Below, piece after piece: positions 25,243 through 34,183 of a DNA stretch of 64,000 nucleotides (the stretch's first letter is position 1; the number at the start of each line of letters is the position of its first letter). The stretch is from Rhodovulum euryhalinum (GTDB lineage: Bacteria > Pseudomonadota > Alphaproteobacteria > Rhodobacterales > Rhodobacteraceae): assembly GCF_004342445.1 (NCBI RefSeq), contig NZ_SLWW01000004.1:186001-250000 (forward strand), in the 5' to 3' direction. A program made the translations under genes and the position numbers. The notes under the pieces are model-generated. The model searched no databases and was not told the origin of the DNA. It saw nothing but the letters and a program-made list of their open reading frames with translations.

Positions 25243-25977
25243 ATGAACATTTCTCGCAGTGAAGCAAAGTTCAAATGCGCCATCTTCTGGTGGCTCGTGG
25301 CGGCCGTGATCGGTGTCACGGCGATGGCCTTCCTCGTCTGGCTTGGCCTGTGGTCGCTGGTGGCCTTCGCCGCCGGCGCGGGAACTGGTATCGTGGCCGG
25401 GTTCTTCCTGATCGCGAATTTCTGCCAGACCAGCGCCGAGATGGGCGCCAAGGCCAAGGTGCGGAACGCAGCCGAGGCGGCGCGCAAGCCCTATCTCGAG
25501 GCGAATGCCGCCAAGGTGATCACGACCGCCACGAAACCCGGCGCGGGCGTCGTCAAGGCCGCCCCGACCGTGGCCAGATCGGCGCCCAAGCCCGCCGCTG
25601 CCGCGAAACCGGCGCCCGCACCTGTGCCCAAGCCCGCGCCTGCGCCCGCTCCGGCACCGGCCGCAGCGCCCGCCGCGACCGCCGAGGTGGGCAAGCGCCC
25701 TGCGGCGCTGAAGGCCGCGCGCAAGGGCGGCGCGGACGACCTCAAGAAGATCAAGGGCGTCGGGCCCAAGCTCGAAAAGATGCTGAACGACATGGGCTTC
25801 TACCACTACGACCAGATCGCCAACTGGACGGCGGCCGAGGTCGCGTGGGTGGACGAGAACCTGGAAGGGTTCAAGGGCCGCGTCAGCCGTGACGAGTGGG
25901 TTGCCCAGGCCGGGATCCTGGCCACGGGCGGCGAGACAGAGTTCTCGAAGAAGGTCGACGAGGGCGACGTCTACTGA
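25243..25977 (+). CDS. membrane-anchored helix-hairpin-helix protein in the nuo operon
   Basis: The 244-residue product has two N-terminal hydrophobic segments (about residues 12-33 and 36-58). A long Ala/Pro/Lys linker (about 95-150, with repeated PAPAP) follows, and then a C-terminal domain beginning [17 protein letters not shown] near residue 165. GVGP is the helix-hairpin-helix core (COG3743-like, related to H3TH DNA-binding folds). The same domain ends ribosomal protein L21 at 49098, with about 30 of 65 positions identical by eye. It is preceded by AGCGGAGACAAGAG-type purines and lies between nuoE and nuoF. A DNA- or RNA-binding or assembly role is only a guess. Confidence 0.75.
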   Translation: MNISRSEAKFKCAIFWWLVAAVIGVTAMAFLVWLGLWSLVAFAAGAGTGIVAGFFLIANFCQTSAEMGAKAKVRNAAEAARKPYLEANAAKVITTATKPGAGVVKAAPTVARSAPKPAAAAKPAPAPVPKPAPAPAPAPAAAPAATAEVGKRPAALKAARKGGADDLKKIKGVGPKLEKMLNDMGFYHYDQIANWTAAEVAWVDENLEGFKGRVSRDEWVAQAGILATGGETEFSKKVDEGDVY

Positions 25978-26236
25978 TGAGGTGACCGCGACGGGCGGGG
26001 GCGACAACAGACGGCGCGCGGCGCGCGCGGCGAACGGGTCCACGACAGTGACCCGGACAGCCACCAGCCGCACGCCGCCCGCCTCTTCCCCGGCGGCATA
26101 TGGCCGCGGGCGGGTTTCCCCGCCCCCTGGCCACCACATTCCGGCACGGCGCGCCGGGCAGGCGTTCTGCGCGTGGTGCCGCGGGAACGCGACGGACGAG
26201 AGCCGGCCCGGGGGCCGGAACCAATGGGGACGAACC

Positions 26237-27532
26237 ATGCTGACCGATCAGGACCGCATCTTCACCAATCTCTACGGGATGGATGACCGCACCCTCTCCG
26301 GCGCGCGCGCCCGTGGACATTGGGACGGCACGGCGGCAATCATCGCCAAGGGGCGCGACTGGATCATCGACGAGATGAAGAAATCCGGTCTTCGCGGCCG
26401 TGGCGGCGCTGGGTTCCCCACCGGTCTTAAATGGTCCTTCATGCCGAAGGAAAGCGACGGGAGGCCGCACTACCTCGTCATCAACGCGGATGAATCCGAG
26501 CCGGGCACCTGCAAGGACCGCGAGATCATGCGCCACGACCCCCATACGCTGATCGAGGGGGCGCTGATCGCGTCCTTCGCGATGGGGGCACATGTCAGCT
26601 ATATCTACATCCGCGGCGAATACATCCGCGAGCGCGAGGCGCTGCAGGCGGCCATCGACGAGGCCTATGACGCGGGTCTCCTGGGGCGCAACGCCGCCGG
26701 GTCGGGCTGGGCGTTCGACCTTTACCTGCATCACGGCGCGGGAGCCTATATCTGCGGCGAGGAAACCGCGCTGCTGGAAAGCCTGGAAGGCAAGAAGGGC
26801 ATGCCGCGAATGAAGCCGCCGTTCCCGGCGGGGTCCGGCCTTTACGGCTGTCCGACCACGGTGAACAACGTCGAATCCATCGCCGTGGTGCCCACCATCC
26901 TGCGCCGCGGCGGCGACTGGTTCGCCAGCTTCGGACGGCCGAACAATGCGGGCACCAAGATTTTCGCAATCTCGGGCCATGTGAACACCCCCTGCGTGGT
27001 CGAGGAAAGCATGTCGATCGGCCTGCGCGAGTTGCTCGACCGCCATTGCGGCGGGGTGCGCGGCGGCTGGGACAACCTCAAGGCGGTGATCCCCGGCGGC
27101 TCGTCGGTGCCACTGCTGCCCGCGGCCGTCTGCGACGAGGCGATCATGGATTTCGACTGGCTGCGCGACCAGAAATCCGGGCTCGGCACCGCGGCGGTCA
27201 TCGTGATGGACCAGTCCACCGATGTCATCAAGGCGATCTGGCGGCTGGCCAAGTTCTACAAGCACGAAAGCTGCGGCCAGTGCACCCCCTGCCGCGAGGG
27301 CACCGGCTGGATGATGCGGGTGATGGAACGGCTGGTGAAGGGCGAGGCCGAGATCGAGGAGATCGACATGCTGTTCGACGTCTCCAAACAGGTCGAGGGC
27401 CACACGATCTGCGCGCTCGGCGATGCGGCGGCCTGGCCGATCCAGGGCCTGATCCGGCATTTCCGCGACGAGATCGAGGACCGGATCAAGGCGAAGAAGA
27501 CCGGCCGGCCCAGCGCGGTGGCGGCGGAGTGA
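26237..27532 (+). CDS. nuoF: NADH-quinone oxidoreductase subunit F
   Basis: NuoF (431 residues, 51-kDa subunit) binds NADH and FMN and holds cluster N3. [16 protein letters not shown] (about 55-70) is the NADH/FMN glycine-rich region, [16 protein letters not shown] follows, and the N3 ligands are Cys346, Cys349, Cys352 (CGQCTPC) and Cys392 (TICALGD). The ATG at 26237 matches the usual N-terminus. The frame stays open upstream through the 259-base spacer 25978-26236, but that stretch is low-complexity and is treated as non-coding; I see no other feature in it. Confidence 0.97.
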   Translation: MLTDQDRIFTNLYGMDDRTLSGARARGHWDGTAAIIAKGRDWIIDEMKKSGLRGRGGAGFPTGLKWSFMPKESDGRPHYLVINADESEPGTCKDREIMRHDPHTLIEGALIASFAMGAHVSYIYIRGEYIREREALQAAIDEAYDAGLLGRNAAGSGWAFDLYLHHGAGAYICGEETALLESLEGKKGMPRMKPPFPAGSGLYGCPTTVNNVESIAVVPTILRRGGDWFASFGRPNNAGTKIFAISGHVNTPCVVEESMSIGLRELLDRHCGGVRGGWDNLKAVIPGGSSVPLLPAAVCDEAIMDFDWLRDQKSGLGTAAVIVMDQSTDVIKAIWRLAKFYKHESCGQCTPCREGTGWMMRVMERLVKGEAEIEEIDMLFDVSKQVEGHTICALGDAAAWPIQGLIRHFRDEIEDRIKAKKTGRPSAVAAE

Positions 27533-27562
27533 GTGGGCAGCGGTGCATAACCGCGACCGGGC

Positions 27563-27628
27563 GGGGCTGTTATTGCATGACAGCGCCCCGGCGCCCCATC
27601 TCTGGCAGCAAGGGGGCGTGTCGCCCCC
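27563..27628 (+). other. two hairpins between nuoF and the DUF5333-like gene
   Basis: GGGGCTGT (27563-27570) pairs with ACAGCGCCCC (27580-27589) with a 2-base bulge. GGGGGCG (27612-27618) pairs perfectly with CGCCCCC (27622-27628) across TGT. They occupy the 122-base spacer and could modulate mRNA stability or processing within the operon. No U-tract follows. Confidence 0.35.
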
Positions 27629-27654
27629 CCGCTGTCACGAGAGGAGTGCGTGGA

Positions 27655-28065
27655 ATGCGCCTGATCCCGTCCGCAATCCTTGCCACCGGCCTTGCGGCCA
27701 CGGCGATCCATGCCGCCGAGGCGAAACCGCACCTGCGCGAGCATGCGGAGATCAACCGGGGGCTGACGATCATCGCCATCTCCGACATGATCCGCAAGAA
27801 ATGTGATGGCATCGAGCCACGCCTGTTCCGGGCCTATGGCTTCATGCGCGAGCTCAAGCAGATCGCCAACGACGCGGGCTATTCCGATGACGAGATCGAG
27901 GCCTATGTCACCGACAAGGCCGAGAAGACGCGCGTCGAGGATGCCGCCCGGGCGTGGCTGTCGGGGCAGGGCGTCGCGCTGGACGAAGAACAAGGTTACT
28001 GCCGCGTTGGGCGCGCCGAGATCGAGCGGAAAAGCCAGGTCGGCGTCCTGCTCAGGGCACGGTAG
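27655..28065 (+). CDS. exported DUF5333-like protein between nuoF and nuoG
   Basis: The 136-residue protein has a signal peptide ending near HAAEA (about residue 20). A small helical mature part follows with two cysteines, in RKKCDGIEPRLF and QGYCRVGRAEI, probably disulfide-bonded in the periplasm. I recognise it as the DUF5333 type that occurs in Rhodobacterales nuo operons; no function is known. GAGGAG 8 bases upstream supports the ATG at 27655. Position inside the operon suggests a role in complex I assembly or in the periplasmic face, but this is inference. Confidence 0.7.
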   Translation: MRLIPSAILATGLAATAIHAAEAKPHLREHAEINRGLTIIAISDMIRKKCDGIEPRLFRAYGFMRELKQIANDAGYSDDEIEAYVTDKAEKTRVEDAARAWLSGQGVALDEEQGYCRVGRAEIERKSQVGVLLRAR

Positions 28066-28193
28066 CGATGCGGCCGGGGGGCGACAGCGACAGGCGATGC
28101 GACGACGGGCCGGGCCGGACGAGCCACGCCCGCGGCATATGGAACAGGCCGCTCCGCTGAGGTGGAGCGCGCACGAGACGACAAGGCGAGATC

Positions 28194-30206
28194 ATGGCAG
28201 AGCTACGAAAGATCATCATCGACGACACCGAGATCGAGGTCGACCCCGCGATGACGGTGTTGCAGGCCTGCGAGGTGGCGGGGATCGAGATCCCGCGCTT
28301 CTGCTACCACGAACGGCTGTCGATCGCGGGCAACTGCCGGATGTGCCTCGTCGAGATCGTTGGCGGCCCGCCCAAGCCGGCCGCGTCCTGCGCGATGCAG
28401 GTCAAGGATTTGCGCCCCGGCCCCGAGGGCCAGCCCCCCGTGGTCAAGACCAACTCGCCCATGGTCAAGAAGGCGCGCGAAGGGGTGATGGAGTTCCTGC
28501 TGATCAACCATCCCCTCGACTGCCCGATCTGCGATCAGGGCGGTGAATGTGATCTGCAAGACCAGGCAATGGCTTACGGCGTGGACTTCAGCCGCTATCG
28601 CGAGCCGAAGCGCGCCAACGAGGATCTGGATCTTGGGCCGCTGGTGGGCACCTGCATGACCCGCTGCATCTCGTGCACCCGCTGCGTGCGCTTCACCACC
28701 GAGGTCGCGGGGATCACCCAGATGGGCCAGACCGGCCGCGGCGAGGATGCCGAGATCACCTCGTACCTGGGCCAGACGCTGGACAGCGAGTTGCAGGGCA
28801 ACATCATCGACCTGTGCCCGGTGGGCGCGCTGACCTCGAAACCCTACGCCTTCACCGCCCGGCCGTGGGAGTTGACCAAGACCGAGACCATCGACGTGAT
28901 GGACGCGCTGGGGTCGAACATCCGGATCGACACCAAGGGGCGCGAGGTGATGCGCATCCTGCCGCGCAACCATGACGGCGTGAACGAGGAGTGGATTTCC
29001 GACAAGACCCGTTTCGTCTGGGATGGGCTGCGGCGCCAGCGGCTGGACAAGCCCTATATCCGCGAGAACGGCAAGCTGCGCCCCGCAAGCTGGCCCGAGG
29101 CGCTGGCCGCCGCCGCGGCCGCCATCAAGGGCGCCAAGAGGCTGGCGGGGCTGGTGGGCGATCTGGTTCCGGTGGAACCCGCCTTCGCGCTGAAGCATCT
29201 GGTCGAGGGGCTGGGCGGGCATGTGGAATGTCGCGTGGACGGGGCGAAACTGCCCGCGGGCAACCGCTCGGCCTATGTCGGCAATGCCGCGATCGAGGAT
29301 ATCGACCACGCGCGGACGATCTACCTGGTCGGCAGCAACCCGCGCGCCGAGGCCCCCGTCCTGAACGCGCGGATCCGCAAGGCCTGGCTGCATGGCGCCA
29401 CGGTGCACAGGGTCGGCCTGCCCGTGGACCTGACCTATGACGTCACCGAGCACGGCCCCGACCGGGCCGCGCTGATGCGGCTGACCGAGGGCGCCGGGCC
29501 GCAGGAGAACGCGCTGGTCATCATCGGGCAGGGTGCGCTGACGGGCGAGGATGGAACGGCTGTTCTGGCCGCGGCGATGCTGCTGGCCGAACGGACCGGC
29601 GGCGGCCTGCTGGTGCTGCATACCGCGGCGGCGCGTGTCGGCGCGATGGATGTGGACTGCACCAGCCCGGGCGGCATCGCGGACCTGCTGTCGGGCGCCG
29701 ACGTGGTGTTCAACCTCGGCGCAGACGAGATCGACATCGCGCCCGGTCCCTTCGTGATCTACCAGGGCAGCCATGGCGACCGTGGCGCGCACCGGGCCGA
29801 CGTGATCCTGCCCGGCGCCGCCTATGCCGAAGAGCCGGGGCTGTTCGTCAACACCGAGGGCCGGCCGCAACTGGCCCTGCGGGCCGGGTTCCCGCCGGGC
29901 GAGGCGCGCGAGAACTGGGCGATCCTGCGCGCGCTGTCGGGCGAGCTGGGCAGCCCGCTGCCCTGGGACACGCTGGCCCAGCTGCGCCAGCGCCTGGTCA
30001 AGGCGGTGCCGCATCTCGGCGCGATCGACGACCTGGCCGAGACCCCCTGGGATCCGCTTCGCGCGGGCCCGCTGGGCACGGGCGCCTTCGCCTATGCGAT
30101 CCGCGACTTCTATCTGACGAACCCGATCGCGCGGGCCTCGCGCCTGATGGCCGAACTGTCCGCCAACGCCAAGGCGCGCCGCGCGGCGCCGCTGGCGGCG
30201 GAGTAG
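28194..30206 (+). CDS. nuoG: NADH-quinone oxidoreductase subunit G
   Basis: NuoG (670 residues, 75-kDa subunit) carries several Fe-S clusters of the peripheral arm. The N-terminal [2Fe-2S] ferredoxin domain has [17 protein letters not shown]; then [14 protein letters not shown] and [12 protein letters not shown] supply the N5 and N4 ligands. The C-terminal half is a degenerate molybdopterin oxidoreductase domain, with [17 protein letters not shown] typical of the family. Length matches Paracoccus Nqo3 (about 670). It starts 128 bases after the DUF5333-like gene; that spacer has no clear feature. Confidence 0.96.
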   Translation: MAELRKIIIDDTEIEVDPAMTVLQACEVAGIEIPRFCYHERLSIAGNCRMCLVEIVGGPPKPAASCAMQVKDLRPGPEGQPPVVKTNSPMVKKAREGVMEFLLINHPLDCPICDQGGECDLQDQAMAYGVDFSRYREPKRANEDLDLGPLVGTCMTRCISCTRCVRFTTEVAGITQMGQTGRGEDAEITSYLGQTLDSELQGNIIDLCPVGALTSKPYAFTARPWELTKTETIDVMDALGSNIRIDTKGREVMRILPRNHDGVNEEWISDKTRFVWDGLRRQRLDKPYIRENGKLRPASWPEALAAAAAAIKGAKRLAGLVGDLVPVEPAFALKHLVEGLGGHVECRVDGAKLPAGNRSAYVGNAAIEDIDHARTIYLVGSNPRAEAPVLNARIRKAWLHGATVHRVGLPVDLTYDVTEHGPDRAALMRLTEGAGPQENALVIIGQGALTGEDGTAVLAAAMLLAERTGGGLLVLHTAAARVGAMDVDCTSPGGIADLLSGADVVFNLGADEIDIAPGPFVIYQGSHGDRGAHRADVILPGAAYAEEPGLFVNTEGRPQLALRAGFPPGEARENWAILRALSGELGSPLPWDTLAQLRQRLVKAVPHLGAIDDLAETPWDPLRAGPLGTGAFAYAIRDFYLTNPIARASRLMAELSANAKARRAAPLAAE

Positions 30207-30210
30207 GCCG

Positions 30211-30633
30211 ATGGGGCGCAGCCGCCATCCTGTCGCGCCGGTCGTGGCGCTGGCCCTGATGGCCGGGGCGGGAGGCTGTGCGCCTGCCGCGCCCGAGGCC
30301 GCGGGCCAGCCGGACGCCCGCGCCCCGGCCTATCTGGGGGTCGAGACGGCGGTGCTCAGCGCCGATCTGGTGAACATGGTGGTGCGCATGCGCGACCCCG
30401 AGGATGCCGCCGCGGTCGAGGCCTACGCCCGCTGCGCGGCGGCGGGGTTCGCGCTGGGACAGGGGATGAGCTTTCTGCGCCATGTGCGCACGAAAACCGG
30501 CACCGAGCCGGGCGGCGTGGTCACGGCCGACGCCGTCTTTACGATGTCTGCGGCCCTGCCCGAGGGGGTGCGGCCGCTTGACGCCGAGGTGGTCGCGGCC
30601 GATTGCGCCGGGCTGGGCATACCGACGGTCTGA
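30211..30633 (+). CDS. putative lipoprotein between nuoG and nuoH
   Basis: The 140-residue product begins with a short signal sequence ending in GAGGC; Cys23 may be lipidated, although Ala at -3 makes the lipobox imperfect. The mature protein has two further cysteines (in YARCAAAG and ADCAGLG). I do not recognise a family. It begins 4 bases after nuoG and ends 17 bases before nuoH, so it is co-transcribed with complex I. It is the second of three small exported proteins interleaved with nuo genes. Confidence 0.65.
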   Translation: MGRSRHPVAPVVALALMAGAGGCAPAAPEAAGQPDARAPAYLGVETAVLSADLVNMVVRMRDPEDAAAVEAYARCAAAGFALGQGMSFLRHVRTKTGTEPGGVVTADAVFTMSAALPEGVRPLDAEVVAADCAGLGIPTV

Positions 30634-30650
30634 GGAACGATAGGGACGAG

Positions 30651-31688
30651 ATGGCGGATTTTCTGGATACCGGGTTCGGGGTGGCGCTGACCATCATGGC
30701 GCAGGGGCTGATGGTGATCGCCTTCGTGATGATCTCGCTGCTGTTTCTCGTCTATGGCGACCGCAAGATCTGGGCGGCGGTGCAGATGCGCCGCGGGCCC
30801 AACGTGGTGGGCGCCTTCGGGCTGTTGCAGACGGTGGCGGACGCGCTGAAATACGTGGTCAAGGAGGTCGTGATCCCCGCGGGCGTCGACCGGCCGGTCT
30901 TCCTGCTGGCGCCGATGATCTCGTTCGTGATGGCTATGATCGCCTGGGCAGTTATTCCCTTTTCGGACAGGCTTGTCCTGGCCGATCTTAACGTGGCGAT
31001 TCTGTATGTGTTCGCGATTTCCTCGCTCGAGGTCTACGGCGTCATCATGGGCGGCTGGGCGTCGAACTCGAAATACGCCTTCCTCGGCTCGCTGCGCTCG
31101 GCGGCGCAGATGGTGTCCTACGAGGTGTCGATCGGGCTGATCATCGTGGGCGTGATCCTGTCCACCGGATCCCTGAATTTCGGCGACATCGTCGCCGCAC
31201 AGGACGGCAGTTTCGGGCTGTTCAACTGGTACTGGCTGCCGCACCTGCCGATGGTGTTCCTGTTCTTCATCTCGGCGCTGGCCGAAACCAACCGCCCGCC
31301 CTTCGACCTGCCGGAGGCGGAGTCCGAACTGGTGGCGGGCTATCAGGTGGAATACTCCTCGACGCCGTTCCTGCTGTTCATGGCGGGCGAATACATCGCC
31401 ATCTTCCTGATGTGCGCGCTGATGACGCTGTTGTTCTTCGGCGGCTGGCTGTCGCCCATTCCGGGCCTGCCCGACGGGGCGCTCTGGATGGTGGCCAAGA
31501 TGGGGGTGTTCTTCTTCCTCTTCGCCATGGTCAAGGCCATCGTGCCGCGCTACCGCTATGACCAGCTGATGCGGCTGGGCTGGAAGGTGTTCCTGCCGAT
31601 GTCGCTGATCTGGGTGGTGATCGTGGCGTTCTTCGCGAAATTCGAATTGTTCGGCGGCGCCTATGCCCGCTGGGCGGTGGGAGGCTGA
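30651..31688 (+). CDS. nuoH: NADH-quinone oxidoreductase subunit H
   Basis: NuoH (345 residues, ND1 type) anchors the peripheral arm in the membrane and lines the quinone channel. It has about eight transmembrane helices and the conserved cytoplasmic segments [18 protein letters not shown] near residue 35 and [20 protein letters not shown] around 210 (cited as two parts: [20 protein letters not shown]). The ATG at 30651 gives the same length as Paracoccus Nqo8; an upstream in-frame codon would overlap the lipoprotein gene and is rejected. Confidence 0.96.
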   Translation: MADFLDTGFGVALTIMAQGLMVIAFVMISLLFLVYGDRKIWAAVQMRRGPNVVGAFGLLQTVADALKYVVKEVVIPAGVDRPVFLLAPMISFVMAMIAWAVIPFSDRLVLADLNVAILYVFAISSLEVYGVIMGGWASNSKYAFLGSLRSAAQMVSYEVSIGLIIVGVILSTGSLNFGDIVAAQDGSFGLFNWYWLPHLPMVFLFFISALAETNRPPFDLPEAESELVAGYQVEYSSTPFLLFMAGEYIAIFLMCALMTLLFFGGWLSPIPGLPDGALWMVAKMGVFFFLFAMVKAIVPRYRYDQLMRLGWKVFLPMSLIWVVIVAFFAKFELFGGAYARWAVGG

Positions 31689-31691
31689 GAC

Positions 31692-32198
31692 ATGGTGCGT
31701 ATCCTTCTGATGACGGTTGCCCTGGCGGTCGGCGGTCTTGCCGGACCGGCGGCAGCACAGCCCGACGCGGTTGCCATGGCATGCTTTGAAAAGGGCGATT
31801 TCGTCTGCGCCTATCGTGAGTTCACCGATTTAATGACGTCGGAGAGCCGCGCGCCGCTCGAGGGACCCGAGGGCGATCTGAGCATCGCCGGCGCGCGCTG
31901 GGAGGTGTTGTTCCGCATGGCTGTACCGCAGTTGGGCAACCGGGCCGCGCGAACCGAAGCCGAGCGCCTGCTTGAAATCGTCCGGTCGGACCATGGCGAC
32001 ACGCGCTTCATGTATGCGACGCTGCATCTGGTGCGGGCCGAGACCTGTGCGGCACTGGGCGACGACGCCTGCGCCGCCGAGAGCCGTGACGCACTTTGTG
32101 CCAACCAGGAGATCTGGGCCGCCCCCTTCGCGATGCCCGCCCAGGGGGCCGAGATGACCGCGCGGGTTCAGGCCCTTATGTCCCAGTGCGAGGAGTGA
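31692..32198 (+). CDS. exported protein of unknown function between nuoH and nuoI
   Basis: The 168-residue protein has a clear signal peptide (cleavage near PAAAQ-PD, residue 23) and a helical mature part with six cysteines, including MACFEKGDFVCAYREF. That spacing and the A-x2-CF-x2-GDF pattern resemble small helical-repeat (TPR/Sel1-like) domains. I do not recognise a named family. It starts 3 bases after nuoH and is tightly co-transcribed. It is the third exported accessory protein in the cluster and a candidate periplasmic assembly or quality-control factor, by context only. Confidence 0.65.
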   Translation: MVRILLMTVALAVGGLAGPAAAQPDAVAMACFEKGDFVCAYREFTDLMTSESRAPLEGPEGDLSIAGARWEVLFRMAVPQLGNRAARTEAERLLEIVRSDHGDTRFMYATLHLVRAETCAALGDDACAAESRDALCANQEIWAAPFAMPAQGAEMTARVQALMSQCEE

Positions 32199-32199
32199 C

Positions 32200-32310
32200 A
32201 TGAGACCGAGCGAACACAGGCGCACCTGCTGGCCCGTCGCGGCCCCGGGCCTCCTCTGCCGCGCGGCCCTGCGCTGCGCACATTCCCGCGAACAGGAGAC
32301 CGTCCAATGA
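32200..32310 (+). other. possible 36-codon ORF bridging to nuoI
   Basis: An ATG two bases after the preceding stop, with AGGAG 4 bases upstream, opens 36 codons rich in Arg, Ala and Cys (four Cys). It ends with TGA overlapping the nuoI ATG (ATGA). Its fit is the best of the three bridging frames in this operon, but no homology or motif is visible. Confidence 0.25.
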
Positions 32311-32801
32311 CTACAATGGACTGGAAACGCGCCGGGAAATACTTCCTGCTGCTGGATTTCCTCGAAGGCTTCCGGCTGGGGATGAAATACTTTCTCGCGC
32401 CCAAGGCCACGCTGAACTATCCGCATGAAAAGGGGCCTCTAAGCCCCCGTTTTCGCGGCGAACATGCGCTGCGCCGTTATCCCAACGGCGAGGAACGCTG
32501 CATCGCCTGCAAGCTGTGCGAGGCGATCTGCCCGGCGCAGGCGATCACCATCGACGCGGAACCGCGTGCCGACGGGTCGCGCCGGACCACGCGCTATGAC
32601 ATCGACATGACGAAATGCATCTATTGCGGCTTCTGCCAGGAGGCCTGTCCGGTGGATGCCATTGTCGAGGGTCCGAATTTCGAATTCGCCACCGAAACGC
32701 GCGAGGAGCTGTTCTACGACAAGGCCAAGCTCCTGGAAAACGGTGACCGCTGGGAAGCCGAGATCGCCCGCAACCTCGAACTGGATGCACCCTACCGATG
32801 A
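32307..32801 (+). CDS. nuoI: NADH-quinone oxidoreductase subunit I
   Basis: NuoI (164 residues, 23-kDa TYKY subunit) holds clusters N6a and N6b that lead electrons to N2. Two canonical 8Fe ferredoxin motifs are present: [12 protein letters not shown] around residue 66 and [12 protein letters not shown] around 105. The N-terminal amphipathic region ([12 protein letters not shown]) contacts the membrane domain. The stop overlaps the next gene as ATGA. Confidence 0.97.
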   Translation: MTTMDWKRAGKYFLLLDFLEGFRLGMKYFLAPKATLNYPHEKGPLSPRFRGEHALRRYPNGEERCIACKLCEAICPAQAITIDAEPRADGSRRTTRYDIDMTKCIYCGFCQEACPVDAIVEGPNFEFATETREELFYDKAKLLENGDRWEAEIARNLELDAPYR

Positions 32802-33214
32802 GCGGATATTCCAAACTCTTCGAGCAGATGCTTGAACAAAGCCACAAGATGGCCCGCGCCTTCAACCCGGCGCTGGAAAGCTTTCAGGTGCACGGCTTCG
32901 ACAAGCTGATCCCCACCATGCCCAAGGACTTCATCGAGATGATGTGGGGCAACACCTTCAACCGCGAGGGGCTGGATGCCAAGACGCGGCTGCTGGTGGT
33001 GCTGGCGGGGCTGACGGTGCTGGGCGCGCAGGCCGACACCCAGTTCAAGCTGACCGTGCGCCACGCGCTTGAGGCCGGCGCGACCGAGCGCGAGATCGCC
33101 GAGGTGATCTACCAGATGGCGATGCTGGGCGGCATCCCGGCGATGACGCGGGCGCTGGAACTGGCGCAGGCGGTGTTCGACGAGCGGCACAGGAACGAGG
33201 AGGACGGCGGATGA
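32798..33214 (+). CDS. carboxymuconolactone-decarboxylase-fold protein without cysteines
   Basis: The 138-residue helical protein shows the CMD/AhpD core: [19 protein letters not shown], then the pattern [20 protein letters not shown] (cited as [10 protein letters not shown] and [10 protein letters not shown]). AhpD-type redox members need a CxxC; this protein has no cysteine at all, so it cannot be a peroxidase reductase and is closer to the gamma-carboxymuconolactone decarboxylase branch. It overlaps nuoI and nuoJ by 4 bases at each end, so it is translated with complex I. Function unknown. A CxxC-containing relative occurs at 45899. Confidence 0.8.
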   Translation: MSGYSKLFEQMLEQSHKMARAFNPALESFQVHGFDKLIPTMPKDFIEMMWGNTFNREGLDAKTRLLVVLAGLTVLGAQADTQFKLTVRHALEAGATEREIAEVIYQMAMLGGIPAMTRALELAQAVFDERHRNEEDGG

Positions 33215-33825
33215 GCGTCGCGGATTTCGCATTCTACTGCTTCGCCTCTGTGACGGTGGCCTCGGGCCTGTTCGTCGTGCTGGCGCGCAACCCGGTCCAT
33301 TCGGTGCTGTGGCTGATCCTCGCCTTCCTGTCGTCCGCGGGCCTGTTCGTGCTGCTGGGGGCCGAGTTCGTCGCGATGCTGCTGGTCATCGTCTATGTCG
33401 GCGCGGTGGCGGTGCTGTTCCTGTTCGTCGTGATGATGCTGGATGTCGATTTCACCGAGTTCAAGGCGAAGATGGCCGCCTATTTCCCCATCGCGGGGCT
33501 GATCGGGGCGGTGTTCCTGGCGCAACTCGTGATGGTCTTCGGGGTCTGGCAATCGGCCGATGGGGCGGCCCAGATGCGCGGCGCGCCCACCCCCGACCCG
33601 GCCGCGCGGCACAATACCGCCGCGCTGGGGGATCTGATCTATGACGACTACATCCACCTGTTCCAGGCGGCGGGTCTGATCCTGCTGGTTGCGATGATCG
33701 GGGCGATCGTGCTGACGCTGCGCCACCGGCCCAACGTCAAGCGGCAGGACGTGCTGGCGCAGATGTATCGCGACCCGGCCAGGGCGATGGAACTGAAGGA
33801 CGTGAAACCGGGGCAGGGCCTCTGA
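33211..33825 (+). CDS. nuoJ: NADH-quinone oxidoreductase subunit J
   Basis: NuoJ (204 residues, ND6 type) is a membrane subunit with five transmembrane helices; the conserved third helix [20 protein letters not shown] (in part: [14 protein letters not shown]) contains the pi-bulge region important for coupling. A charged C-terminal tail of about 30 residues follows the last helix. It begins within the CMD-fold gene stop, and nuoK follows 46 bases later. Confidence 0.96.
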   Translation: MSVADFAFYCFASVTVASGLFVVLARNPVHSVLWLILAFLSSAGLFVLLGAEFVAMLLVIVYVGAVAVLFLFVVMMLDVDFTEFKAKMAAYFPIAGLIGAVFLAQLVMVFGVWQSADGAAQMRGAPTPDPAARHNTAALGDLIYDDYIHLFQAAGLILLVAMIGAIVLTLRHRPNVKRQDVLAQMYRDPARAMELKDVKPGQGL

Positions 33826-33871
33826 CCGCGGAACGCAACGACAGGCGGGCGGGTGCGCCCGGAGGGACGGA

Positions 33872-34177
33872 ATGATCGGACTTGAACATTACCTGACGGT
33901 GGCCGCGGCGCTTTTCGTCATTGCCATCTTCGGGATCTTCGTGAACCGCAAGAACGTGATCGTCATCCTGATGTCGATCGAACTGATGCTCTTGTCGGTC
34001 AACATCAACCTTGTCGCCTTCTCGGCCCATCTGGGCGACCTGGTCGGGCAGGTCTTCACCATGTTCGTCCTCACCGTCGCCGCCGCCGAGGCCGCCATCG
34101 GCCTTGCGATCCTCGTCTGTTTCTTCCGCAACCGCGGGTCCATCGCGGTGGACGACATCAACGTGATGAAGGGCTAG
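33872..34177 (+). CDS. nuoK: NADH-quinone oxidoreductase subunit K
   Basis: NuoK (101 residues, ND4L type) has three transmembrane helices with the proton-path glutamates visible in [11 protein letters not shown] (helix 2) and [11 protein letters not shown] (helix 3). Length and ends are as in Paracoccus Nqo11. GGAGGGACGG precedes the ATG. It is 6 bases before nuoL. Confidence 0.97.
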   Translation: MIGLEHYLTVAAALFVIAIFGIFVNRKNVIVILMSIELMLLSVNINLVAFSAHLGDLVGQVFTMFVLTVAAAEAAIGLAILVCFFRNRGSIAVDDINVMKG

Positions 34178-34183
34178 GCGCAC

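Noticed and set aside
25982-26236. In-frame 85-codon N-terminal extension of nuoF through the spacer
   Set aside because: It is Arg/Ala/Pro-rich, lacks a ribosome-binding site and is not part of the NuoF family; the ATG at 26237 gives the normal N-terminus.
32307-33825. Possible mobile origin for the accessory genes in the nuo operon
   Set aside because: No transposase, terminal repeats or composition shift; junctions are ATGA overlaps typical of settled operons.
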